7,865 nt of DNA from Chitinophagaceae bacterium (lineage in GTDB: Bacteria > Bacteroidota > Bacteroidia > Chitinophagales > Chitinophagaceae), in the NCBI GenBank assembly GCA_021323155.1, contig JAJTCI010000128.1:1-7865 (forward strand), written 5' to 3'. Made by a program: the position numbers and the translations under genes. Positions 1 to 6,988 of this stretch are shown here, piece by piece. The notes under the pieces are model-generated. The model worked only from the letters and a program-made list of their open reading frames with translations. It was not told the DNA's origin and searched no databases. Each line of letters starts with the position of its first letter. Position 1 is the stretch's first letter.

Positions 1-3000
1 GGCAAATTCACTTTTACTCCCCAGGCTGGCGAAACATATAAAGCGAATATACAATCCCCTAAGAACATCAGCGGCGAGTTCAGGCTCCCCACCGCCAAAA
101 CCTCCGGAGTTGTAATGAACATTGAAAAAGACAAAGGGCGCATATTGGTAAAACTGAGTACAGCCACCAGGACAGAGGTCAAGCTCGTCGGGCACACAAA
201 GGGAATTAACTATTATGCTGAATACATCACGTTGAAAGAAGGGGAAAATTTCGTGAAGCTGGATGAACTTGATTTCCCCGCGGGTATTGCATGCTTCACC
301 ATTTACGACGCGGCAAACCTTCCACTCGCGGAACGCATCACGTTTCTGAATGAACACCGCAAACTGAACATCACACTCACCACGGACAAAAAGAAATATC
401 AACCCCGCGAAAAAGTAACCCTGACGGTCACAACCACCGACGACAGATCAAAGCCCGTTCCTTCCAACCTCTCGGTGAGCGTGGTAGATGACAAGCTATG
501 GGCTTTCGCCGATGACAAACAAGAACATATTCTATCATGGCTGCTCATGAGTTCCGAATTGAAAGGAAAAATAGAAGAGCCGCAATTCTATTTCAAAAAA
601 GACGAAGCGAAGGCTGCCGAAGCGCTGGACCTGGTGATGCTGACCAACGGCTACCGGTATTTTGATTATATCGATTATGTTAAGACGGAAGGACAATTAA
701 AGTATACACCCGATCTGCAGAACATCCTCAGCGGCCTCGTGGTGGACGCGAAGAACAAACCCGTAAAAGCTTCCGTTTTCCTGATCAACACCTACGCGGG
801 TGGGAAAGCAGCCCGTATCAAGACCAACGACGATGGGATCTTCTTCTTTACCGGTCTTACACCGGGAACATATTACAGCGTCCTTGCGCAGTCATTCAAA
901 AAGAAGGAAAAAGTATTTATCAAAGTATTGCAGAATGGATCCGGTTACAACCCGGCATTGATTGACGCAATCAAAAAACTGGACTCCAACGATAAATTCT
1001 TCGCCACCGTCAGGCCCTTACCGGTAGAGAAAAAAGCGAAGGTCGAGCGTGTTAACCTGGAAATTGCTTTGGCCAACCCGGCTTTCGGCATGATCAATCC
1101 GGGCGCGGAATTAAATGAAGTAGTAGTAGTTGGCCATGGTGTCGCCAGGAAGAGAGAATTTGTCGGCGCAGTTGCAAGAGTAGACCAGAAAGAACTCGAT
1201 ATGGTGCCGATCGCGCAGTTTGACAACCTGCTCCAGGGCAAAGTGCCAGGATTAATGATCACGCCCAACGCCAATCCATTCCAGGCCGCCATCAGGATAC
1301 GCGGTGCCGGGTCCGTAAATAACGCGGCCGCCCCGCTCATCGTAGTGAATGGGCTACCCACAGAACAATTTGAATTCAGCGCCGTCAACCCGAACGACAT
1401 CGAATCGGTAGACATAATAAAAGACGCAAGCGCTACCGCGCTTTACGGAAGCCGTGCGCAAAACGGTGTGATCGTGGTCACTACCACAAAAGCGGGAAGT
1501 AACCGTACCTCATTTAAACTGGGCAAACAATATCACTATGCCGCCGAGTCGGTGATCGCCTTGGCTACCCAGTATTCCATCAGCAAAAAATTCTATGTCC
1601 CGGTCTATCAATCTTTGAAAACGAACGAACGCAACGACTTCAGGGAAACCATTTACTGGAACGGCGTAGTGCAAACAGACAAGAACGGCACCGCGAAACT
1701 TGAATTCTATAATTCTGACGCTACCACCACGTTCCGTGCAACTGCAGAAGGTATTGGCTATAACGGCCTGGTGGGAAGGAACGAATCCACCTACGCTGCA
1801 CAAACCGCGCTGAGCGTGGATGCCAAGATCCCCCCTTACCTCACCGTGGGTGACAGGGCTTTGATCCCGCTCGTCATTAAGAATAACGGCACCGAGAAAG
1901 TGTCTGTTTCTATTCGCACAGAACTACCGGCGAATTTCCGTTCCGGCGATTACAACACTGCACCGGTGCTGGAACCGGATAGTTCTTACCAGGTATTGGT
2001 TCCTTTAGAAGCTACTTCAGCCATGAAAGGCATCATACGTTTCCACGTAAGTACACCATCAAACGACGAGACGCTTTCCCTCCCCGTGTCAGCAACAGAC
2101 AAGGGATTCCCGGTGATCAAAACATTCTCCGGTGACAAATCAGAGACCCATCATTTTAAGATCAATAAAATGGTGCCCGGTTCACTGGGTTCTCAATTGA
2201 AGTTGTACCGCACGCTGGAAGGCCAGCTCCTCGATGGTATCGAATCCATGTTACGCGAACCGTATGGATGCTTTGAGCAAACGTCCTCCAGTACCTATCC
2301 GAATGTATACGTACTGAAATACCTGCGTGAATCAGGTAAATCGAATCCCGCCGTTGAAAAGAAAGCCCTGGATTATATCCAAACCGGTTACAAAAGGCTG
2401 GTCGGTTTTGAAACAGCCCAGGATGGATTCGAATGGTTTGGGAAAGCACCCGCGCATGAAGCCCTCACAGCTTACGGCCTGCTCGAGTTCACAGACATGC
2501 AGGAATTCGTGCAGGTTGACAGGAAAATGATGGAACGCACTAAGAAATTCCTGCTCGACCGCCGGGATGGCGAAGGCGGATTCAGGCAGGCCTCCGGTGG
2601 CTATGACCGCTTTGCTTCAGTGCCCAACAAGATCGCTAACGTGTACATCGTGTATTCGCTCACACAGGCTGGCATTGGCAACGAAATACAAAAGGAATAT
2701 ACTGCCGCGTTAAAGCAGGCGATCGAAAGCAACGACGGGTACCAGATGTCTATGATGGCACTTGCGGCCAGCAACATGAAAGACACCAAAAACTATCAGC
2801 ACCTGATGCAATTGCTCTTAGCCAGTTACCAGGAAACGCAGCTTGCTGCAGAGACCAGTGTAACAAACAGCAGGGATGCTTCACTGAAAGTAGAAACACT
2901 TTCTCTATATGCACTGGCTCTGATGCGTGAAAAAGATCCCCGTTTGGGAGCGATAGCAGAGATCGTTTCATCCATCCTGGATGAGAAGAGCTATTACGGC

Positions 3001-3645
3001 TACGGCTCAACGCAGGCAACGGTGCTGGCATTAAAAGCCGTGGTTGAATACTCAAAGCTCACCAACGCCAACAGCCGGAACTGCGACGTCCAGTTCGTAT
3101 TGAATAAAAAATCATTTGACAACGACGCCACCGCGACTGCAAGTCTTCGCGAAGGTGAAAACTCCTTCTCGGTAGCCTTCAGCAAAGAATCGGAAACACT
3201 GCCTTATAACCTGGAAGTCGCTTACTTCACCTATACACCACCGAACAGCGAAAAGGCGGCGTTGAAAATATCCACTACCCTCGGTAACGCACAACCCCGG
3301 ACAGGAGAAACAGTGAGGATGCAGGTGGATGTTACAAACGAACAATCCGCGCTGCAACCAATGGCCATCGCCAAAATCGGTATACCGGCCGGCTTGTCTG
3401 CGCAACCCTGGCAGTTAAAAGAGATCATGGAAAAGAACCAGGCCAGCTATTACGAGATCTTCGATAATTACCTCGTATTCTACTGGATGGGATTCGCTCC
3501 AAAGGAGACAAAAACGATCAACCTCGATCTGAAAGCGGAAATACCCGGCAAATACAAAGGGAAGGCAAGCAATTGCTACCTGTACTATACTCCGGAACAC
3601 AAGCATTGGAATGAAGGGATAGAAGTAGAAGTGATCGCCAACTAA
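1..3645 (+). CDS. Alpha-2-macroglobulin family protein with inserted carboxypeptidase-regulatory-like and SusC-type TonB plug domains (5' partial)
   Basis: The frame is open from the first base to a TAA at 3643-3645, giving 1214 residues. The ATG at 115 is internal, because family-like sequence (GKFTFTPQAGETYKANI) precedes it; the real start and any signal peptide lie outside. Residues counted from base 1: macroglobulin/bait-type beta domains about 1-170 (with AERITFLN and LSVSVVDDKLWAF); a helical LDLVMLTNGYRYF segment about 208-222; a carboxypeptidase-regulatory-like domain 243-312; a SusC/RagA-like plug 371-500; the A2M domain from about 540 (FRETIYW); the alpha-helical thioester domain about 740-1030 with GCFEQ (Cys757, Gln760); and a C-terminal receptor-binding-like beta domain about 1085-1214. 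Known for the family: proteases cleave a bait region and the Cys-Gln thioester then binds the protease covalently. Inferred: an envelope protease inhibitor. The plug without a barrel is odd. Family assignment is firm; the role of the plug is unknown. Confidence 0.93.
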   Translation, partial: GKFTFTPQAGETYKANIQSPKNISGEFRLPTAKTSGVVMNIEKDKGRILVKLSTATRTEVKLVGHTKGINYYAEYITLKEGENFVKLDELDFPAGIACFTIYDAANLPLAERITFLNEHRKLNITLTTDKKKYQPREKVTLTVTTTDDRSKPVPSNLSVSVVDDKLWAFADDKQEHILSWLLMSSELKGKIEEPQFYFKKDEAKAAEALDLVMLTNGYRYFDYIDYVKTEGQLKYTPDLQNILSGLVVDAKNKPVKASVFLINTYAGGKAARIKTNDDGIFFFTGLTPGTYYSVLAQSFKKKEKVFIKVLQNGSGYNPALIDAIKKLDSNDKFFATVRPLPVEKKAKVERVNLEIALANPAFGMINPGAELNEVVVVGHGVARKREFVGAVARVDQKELDMVPIAQFDNLLQGKVPGLMITPNANPFQAAIRIRGAGSVNNAAAPLIVVNGLPTEQFEFSAVNPNDIESVDIIKDASATALYGSRAQNGVIVVTTTKAGSNRTSFKLGKQYHYAAESVIALATQYSISKKFYVPVYQSLKTNERNDFRETIYWNGVVQTDKNGTAKLEFYNSDATTTFRATAEGIGYNGLVGRNESTYAAQTALSVDAKIPPYLTVGDRALIPLVIKNNGTEKVSVSIRTELPANFRSGDYNTAPVLEPDSSYQVLVPLEATSAMKGIIRFHVSTPSNDETLSLPVSATDKGFPVIKTFSGDKSETHHFKINKMVPGSLGSQLKLYRTLEGQLLDGIESMLREPYGCFEQTSSSTYPNVYVLKYLRESGKSNPAVEKKALDYIQTGYKRLVGFETAQDGFEWFGKAPAHEALTAYGLLEFTDMQEFVQVDRKMMERTKKFLLDRRDGEGGFRQASGGYDRFASVPNKIANVYIVYSLTQAGIGNEIQKEYTAALKQAIESNDGYQMSMMALAASNMKDTKNYQHLMQLLLASYQETQLAAETSVTNSRDASLKVETLSLYALALMREKDPRLGAIAEIVSSILDEKSYYGYGSTQATVLALKAVVEYSKLTNANSRNCDVQFVLNKKSFDNDATATASLREGENSFSVAFSKESETLPYNLEVAYFTYTPPNSEKAALKISTTLGNAQPRTGETVRMQVDVTNEQSALQPMAIAKIGIPAGLSAQPWQLKEIMEKNQASYYEIFDNYLVFYWMGFAPKETKTINLDLKAEIPGKYKGKASNCYLYYTPEHKHWNEGIEVEVIAN
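727..936 (+). other. Carboxypeptidase-regulatory-like domain within the A2M protein
   Basis: This segment starts LSGLVVDAKNKPVKASVFLI and contains a DDGIFFFTGLTPGTYY stretch. That is the usual G-x-V-x-D-x-x-x-x-P-(I/V)-x-x-A-x-V opening, followed by a D-x-G-x-F turn and a PG-x-Y turn, of the beta-sandwich domain found at the N-terminus of most Bacteroidota TonB receptors. Here it sits internally, just before the plug domain, so the pair looks like the front end of a SusC-type receptor placed inside an A2M protein. Domain boundaries were estimated by eye. Confidence 0.75.
1111..1500 (+). other. SusC/RagA-type TonB plug domain within the A2M protein
   Basis: The stretch carries the ordered landmarks of a SusC-family plug: LNEVVVVGHG at the front, a LLQGKVPGLMI segment, IRIRGAGSVNNAAAPLIVVNG, then NPNDIESVDIIKDASATALY and GSRAQNGVIVVTTTKAG at the end. 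These match the family consensus almost position by position, so the domain is intact, not decayed. It is followed directly by A2M-type sequence and not by barrel strands. It therefore cannot gate its own outer-membrane pore. What it binds is unknown; contact with a TonB-system or SusD-like partner is only a guess. Confidence 0.85.
2257..2283 (+). other. Thioester motif of the A2M protein (GCFEQ)
   Basis: The codons read EPYGCFEQT, with Cys at 2269-2271 and Gln at 2278-2280. The Cys-x-Glu-Gln arrangement is the internal thioester of thioester-containing A2M and complement proteins. Many homologues have lost it, so its presence argues that this protein can still attach covalently to a target. 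Bacterial A2Ms commonly have Leu at the second position; Phe here is a mild variant. Confidence 0.9.
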
Positions 3646-3663
3646 ACTGGGTGAACATCCGCT

Positions 3664-3692
3664 AAAAAAGCCACCTTACGGGTGGCTTTTTT
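3664..3692 (+). terminator. Intrinsic (Rho-independent) terminator after the A2M gene
   Basis: AAAAAAGCCACC (3664-3675) and GGTGGCTTTTTT (3681-3692) are perfect reverse complements around the five-base loop TTACG, 19 bases after the A2M stop. The GC-rich inner stem ends in six Ts. The matching A-tract means it could also act on the minus strand, although no minus-strand gene ends here. It should largely uncouple the A2M gene from the receptor gene downstream. Confidence 0.93.
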
Positions 3693-3743
3693 AATGCTGC
3701 TACCGCTCGCCACTCCCCCAGGCCGCACATACAGTAACCATAA

Positions 3744-3772
3744 ACGAATAGGTTCGTATTCACTTATTTTAT
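3744..3772 (+). promoter_or_regulatory. Possible promoter or operator region before the TonB receptor gene
   Basis: The 103 bases between the terminator and the ATG at 3796 must hold the receptor's promoter if it is transcribed on its own. TATTTTAT at 3765-3772 partly matches the Bacteroidota -7 element (TAnnTTTG), 23 bases before the start codon, but no TTG is found at the expected -33 spacing. Just upstream lie two overlapping small inverted repeats: ACGAA-TAGG-TTCGT (3744-3757) and GAATA-GGTTCG-TATTC (3746-3761). These could be an operator or chance. This is a weak call. Confidence 0.22.
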
Positions 3773-3795
3773 GCTCCACACTTCATCTGCTTTCT

Positions 3796-3873
3796 ATGAA
3801 TACAAAGAATGTCCTTTCTGCTCCCTGTTGCCTGTTCATCTTAATGCTTTTTGGAACCACAGCCGCGTTCGCC
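3796..3873 (+). other. Signal peptide of the TonB receptor
   Basis: Residues 1-26 show a short basic N-region (MNTK), a hydrophobic core (CCLFILMLFG) and an AFA|Q cleavage site of signal peptidase I type. The two cysteines lie inside the core, not in a lipobox at the cleavage point, so this is not a lipoprotein signal. This peptide decides the start codon of the gene. Confidence 0.85.
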
Positions 3874-6231
3874 CAGGAGAATAACCTGGGTGGCCAACTC
3901 ATGGATGAGAAAGGCCTGCCTGTCGCATTCGCCAATGTCACCTTACTGAAAGAGGACGACAAAGCATTTCGCCTTGGTAAGGTCACCGATTCCTCCGGCA
4001 GGTTTTCCTTTGTAATAGCCGCACCTGGAAAATACCTGCTCCAGTTTACCGCGCTCGGCTTCAAAGAAAAAAAGACCGACCCTTTCGAGTGGATGGGTAC
4101 CTCCAAAGACCTTGGAACCGTCGTTCTGCAAACCGATACCAAAAACCTGCAGGATGTTACGGTTTCGTCATTGCGACCAACCATCATTCAGAAAGCGGAT
4201 CGGTTGGTAGTAACAATAGAAGGTACGGCGATGGCCGCCGGTAATACTGCGTTCGCGGTACTGGCAAGGGCGCCGGGCGTATTCATCGATGCCGATGGGA
4301 ATATCCAGTTGAACGGCCGCAGCGGTGTAACTGTGATGATAGATGGAAAACTAACCTATCTCTCCGCTAGGGACCTCCGCAATTTCCTGGAGGGCATGTC
4401 AGCCGAAAACGTAAAGAACATCGAGATCATTACAAACCCATCTGCGAAATACGATGCGGAAGGCACTTCAGGCATGCTGAACATCAACCTTAAGAAAAAT
4501 ACGCAGCGTGGAATGAATGGCAGCGTATACGCGGGTGGCAACTATAACTTCTATGGCCAGACAGGATACAGCTATGGAAGCAATCTCAACTTCAAAGGTG
4601 GTAATTGGAATTCATTCCTGAACCTCGATGGCGTACGCCGGGTGGGTGGAAGGAACGCGACCTTCACACGTGTATTTTATGCGCCCGGGAAGACAACCTA
4701 CTTCGACCAAACGGCGATCGGCAATTTCCAGGTGGATGCGCCCCCTTCCGTTCGCTTTGGTACCGATTATAACATCAACAGCAACCACAGCATCGGCGTA
4801 ATGGGATTTTTCTCATCCAGCAAGGCAAAGGAGGCTTTCCTCACTGAAACACACATCGGCAATGCGCCTGGTCAATACCAGCAGTTTATTGATGCGGACA
4901 ACATCAACAGGGGAGAACACCAGAACCTCACATCCAACCTGCATTACACCGGCAAGTTGGATACGTTGGGACGGTTATTGACAGCAGACCTTGATTACGT
5001 TAAGATCAAGAACCATCGGCAATCGGACCTTAATAATTACTTCACCGATCTCACCTCGGGTACAAAGACCCAGGACATCCTGTTTACAAGAGTGCCCGCC
5101 GGCTACGACATCTATTCCGCCAAAATAGATTACACGCACCCCCTTAACAAAACGGATAAACTGGAAGCCGGCGCTAAGGTCAGCCACGTGGAATCCGACA
5201 ACGACTCGCGCTTCTATTTCAACAATGGATCACTGGCCTTGGATCCCAGCCGGACAAACTATTTCAATTACAGGGAAAATATTTACGCGGCTTACCTGAA
5301 CTGGAATGGCACCTTGTCAAAAAACTTCACGGCACAAGCCGGGGTGCGCGCTGAACAAACCCGGGGCACCGGCACCTCTTTTACCACCGGTGAAATAAAT
5401 AAACGCAAATACCTCGACTTCTTTCCCAGCCTGTTCCTTCAACAGAAGGTCAGCGATAATTACGGTATCAACTATAGCTACAGCCGCAGGCTCACGCGCC
5501 CGAACTATGGCAACCTGAACCCATTCCGCGCTTACCGCGATCCCTACACCTGGTACGAAGGCAACACCTCCCTGCGCCCGCAATACACCCATTCATTCAG
5601 CATTGCCCAAACCTTCAAAAAGCTCTATATACTCACACTCAGTTACCAGCTCAATAAGGATGTCATGGCTGAAATACCCATCCTCGATGTTTCAAATGCC
5701 ACAACGGTTTACACAACGGGCAACGTAGATGATGGCCACAGTGTGAGCGCAACAGCACTCGCGCCATTGCGTCTCGCGAAAAAATGGGAATCACAGAATA
5801 CCATCCTGCTTTCGTACAATAAGTTCAGTATGATGAGCAACCAGGGCCTGGTGGTAAACGATCAGCTCTTCTTTATGTTCCAGAGCAATCATACCATCCT
5901 GCTTCCCAAAGACTACCGGGTTGAATTGAACCTGCTGTACCGCGGACCCGGCGCATCGGGCCTCTACCATATGGCTGCCATGCACCGTGTGGATGTCGCT
6001 TTTAAGAAATCCTTCCTGCAGAAAAAATTCGATGTGAGTGTGAACGTGAACGATGTCTTCAAAGGCTTCCGTTATCTCTGGACAACCGACATCGGTGGAA
6101 ACGTAAATGAATTCAACCAGTATTTCCGCTGGAGAAGTGTAGCCCTGACGCTGCGATACAATTTCAGCAGGGGACAGAAAGTAGACCAGAAAAGGAGAAA
6201 CGCTACGCTGGAAGAATTGAACCGTACCTGA
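3796..6231 (+). CDS. TonB-dependent receptor, outer-membrane beta-barrel family protein
   Basis: An 811-residue protein, the usual length for this family. The ATG at 3796 was chosen because it begins a clean signal peptide (Lys at 4, hydrophobic core CCLFILMLF, predicted cleavage AAFA|QEN after residue 26). The same frame is open back to 3682, but that part lies in the terminator stem and upstream DNA. There is no Shine-Dalgarno, which is common in Bacteroidota. Domains: carboxypeptidase-regulatory-like about 30-98; plug about 116-235, starting LQDVTVSSL and including the IEIITNPSAKYDAEGTSGML stretch; barrel 236-811, with the YSYSRRLTRPNYGNLNPF and GNTSLRP signatures near 560-595 and a final barrel strand VALTLRYNF before a short charged tail. 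Such receptors use TonB-ExbBD energy to import ligands across the outer membrane. No SusD-like partner is visible, so it is probably not a SusC/SusD glycan system; the substrate is unknown. Confidence 0.93.
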   Translation: MNTKNVLSAPCCLFILMLFGTTAAFAQENNLGGQLMDEKGLPVAFANVTLLKEDDKAFRLGKVTDSSGRFSFVIAAPGKYLLQFTALGFKEKKTDPFEWMGTSKDLGTVVLQTDTKNLQDVTVSSLRPTIIQKADRLVVTIEGTAMAAGNTAFAVLARAPGVFIDADGNIQLNGRSGVTVMIDGKLTYLSARDLRNFLEGMSAENVKNIEIITNPSAKYDAEGTSGMLNINLKKNTQRGMNGSVYAGGNYNFYGQTGYSYGSNLNFKGGNWNSFLNLDGVRRVGGRNATFTRVFYAPGKTTYFDQTAIGNFQVDAPPSVRFGTDYNINSNHSIGVMGFFSSSKAKEAFLTETHIGNAPGQYQQFIDADNINRGEHQNLTSNLHYTGKLDTLGRLLTADLDYVKIKNHRQSDLNNYFTDLTSGTKTQDILFTRVPAGYDIYSAKIDYTHPLNKTDKLEAGAKVSHVESDNDSRFYFNNGSLALDPSRTNYFNYRENIYAAYLNWNGTLSKNFTAQAGVRAEQTRGTGTSFTTGEINKRKYLDFFPSLFLQQKVSDNYGINYSYSRRLTRPNYGNLNPFRAYRDPYTWYEGNTSLRPQYTHSFSIAQTFKKLYILTLSYQLNKDVMAEIPILDVSNATTVYTTGNVDDGHSVSATALAPLRLAKKWESQNTILLSYNKFSMMSNQGLVVNDQLFFMFQSNHTILLPKDYRVELNLLYRGPGASGLYHMAAMHRVDVAFKKSFLQKKFDVSVNVNDVFKGFRYLWTTDIGGNVNEFNQYFRWRSVALTLRYNFSRGQKVDQKRRNATLEELNRT

Positions 6232-6238
6232 CAAGCCA

Positions 6239-6988
6239 TCACTTAGCCGGTTCTTTCTTTTCCGCCACGAAAATAAACTCACTTCCCGGCTCATCACTTC
6301 CAAACGTGCCTTTCCGCGGCCCGGATGGAAGCGTTTCTACATAGGTAAAGATGTTGGAAGTAGTAAGTACGCCTCTTTCTGTTGCGTCGCGCAATGCTTT
6401 CAGGAATTGCTTGGCAAAAGGGGAATGAAGTTTATCATAACCATCCGGCACCACGTTTTTACCGCCAGAGGTCATGTATATCCGGGACCGGAACCTCAGC
6501 TTCTCAGATAAAAATGAATTGTTATCAAGAGCCGCGTAAACGTCCTGCCCCTTTGTTCGAAAGGCCTGCTGTGCGATACGCGCGTCGAAAGTGCCGCCGA
6601 AGCACACGTCCAGCATCACGAAAATATTTCTTGCCCTGAACTGGTTGATGATCTTCTGGAATTCCGCGTACTTCATATATGTCTTCTTGAAAGGATCCGC
6701 CGTGTAAGTCGCGGAGTTGGCGAATACAAGCACACCATCATCAAAGAAAGCGCTGTCATAATCTCCATGACCCGCGATGAATAAAAAGAACTGGTCGTTG
6801 GAGTCAAGGTTGCGGGAGTAATACTGAAGCGCATCATACACCGCGTCCAGCGTTGGATCGATCAAAAGCCGGGACTTGAATCCATAATTCAAACCGAGCT
6901 CATCGGACACCTCTTTCGCGTCCAGCGCCGGATTATTCAGGTTATTCCAGTCTGGTTTCCCCGCGTAATTATTGGTGCCGATCACCTG
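6239..6988 (-). CDS. Caspase-family (peptidase C14) catalytic domain, C-terminal part of a frame-split gene
   Basis: Reading from about 6988 to a TGA at 6241-6239, 249 residues show a complete caspase p20-like fold. The first strand is QVIGTNNY; then comes NPALDAKEV; the catalytic His is in FIAGHGD (codon 6769-6767) and the catalytic Cys in LDVCFGGTF (codon 6604-6602). A p10-like part has MTSGGKNVVPDG and HSPFAKQFLKAL. Family members are cysteine peptidases, in bacteria usually cutting after Arg or Lys; specificity is not readable here. The frame stays open upstream to 7057, where only a TTG could start it, and that upstream translation is Cys- and Ser-rich and unlike the family. The fragment most likely joins the 6990-7865 frame by a single-base shift. 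It converges on the receptor gene with 7 bases between stops. Catalytic residues are intact; whether a full protein is made is uncertain. Confidence 0.85.
   Translation of the reverse strand, partial: QVIGTNNYAGKPDWNNLNNPALDAKEVSDELGLNYGFKSRLLIDPTLDAVYDALQYYSRNLDSNDQFFLFIAGHGDYDSAFFDDGVLVFANSATYTADPFKKTYMKYAEFQKIINQFRARNIFVMLDVCFGGTFDARIAQQAFRTKGQDVYAALDNNSFLSEKLRFRSRIYMTSGGKNVVPDGYDKLHSPFAKQFLKALRDATERGVLTTSNIFTYVETLPSGPRKGTFGSDEPGSEFIFVAEKKEPAK

Noticed and set aside
115..117. ATG at 115 as the start of the A2M gene
   Set aside because: The frame is open to base 1 and the 38 preceding residues resemble macroglobulin-domain sequence, so the gene begins outside the window.
945..1415. Minus-strand open frame opposite the plug-coding region
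   Set aside because: It is antisense to a strongly conserved coding sequence, has no recognisable domain and no plausible initiation signal.
3682..3795. Longer start for the TonB receptor (GTG at 3682 or ATG at 3694)
   Set aside because: It overlaps the terminator stem and would place 34-38 non-conserved residues before a perfect signal peptide beginning at 3796.
1..3795. A2M gene and TonB receptor as one operon
   Set aside because: A perfect 12-bp terminator hairpin with a six-T tract and about 100 further bases separate them.
5791..6303. Minus-strand open frame of 170 codons spanning the end of the receptor gene
   Set aside because: It is antisense to the receptor's barrel and overlaps the caspase gene in another frame; no family-like motifs.
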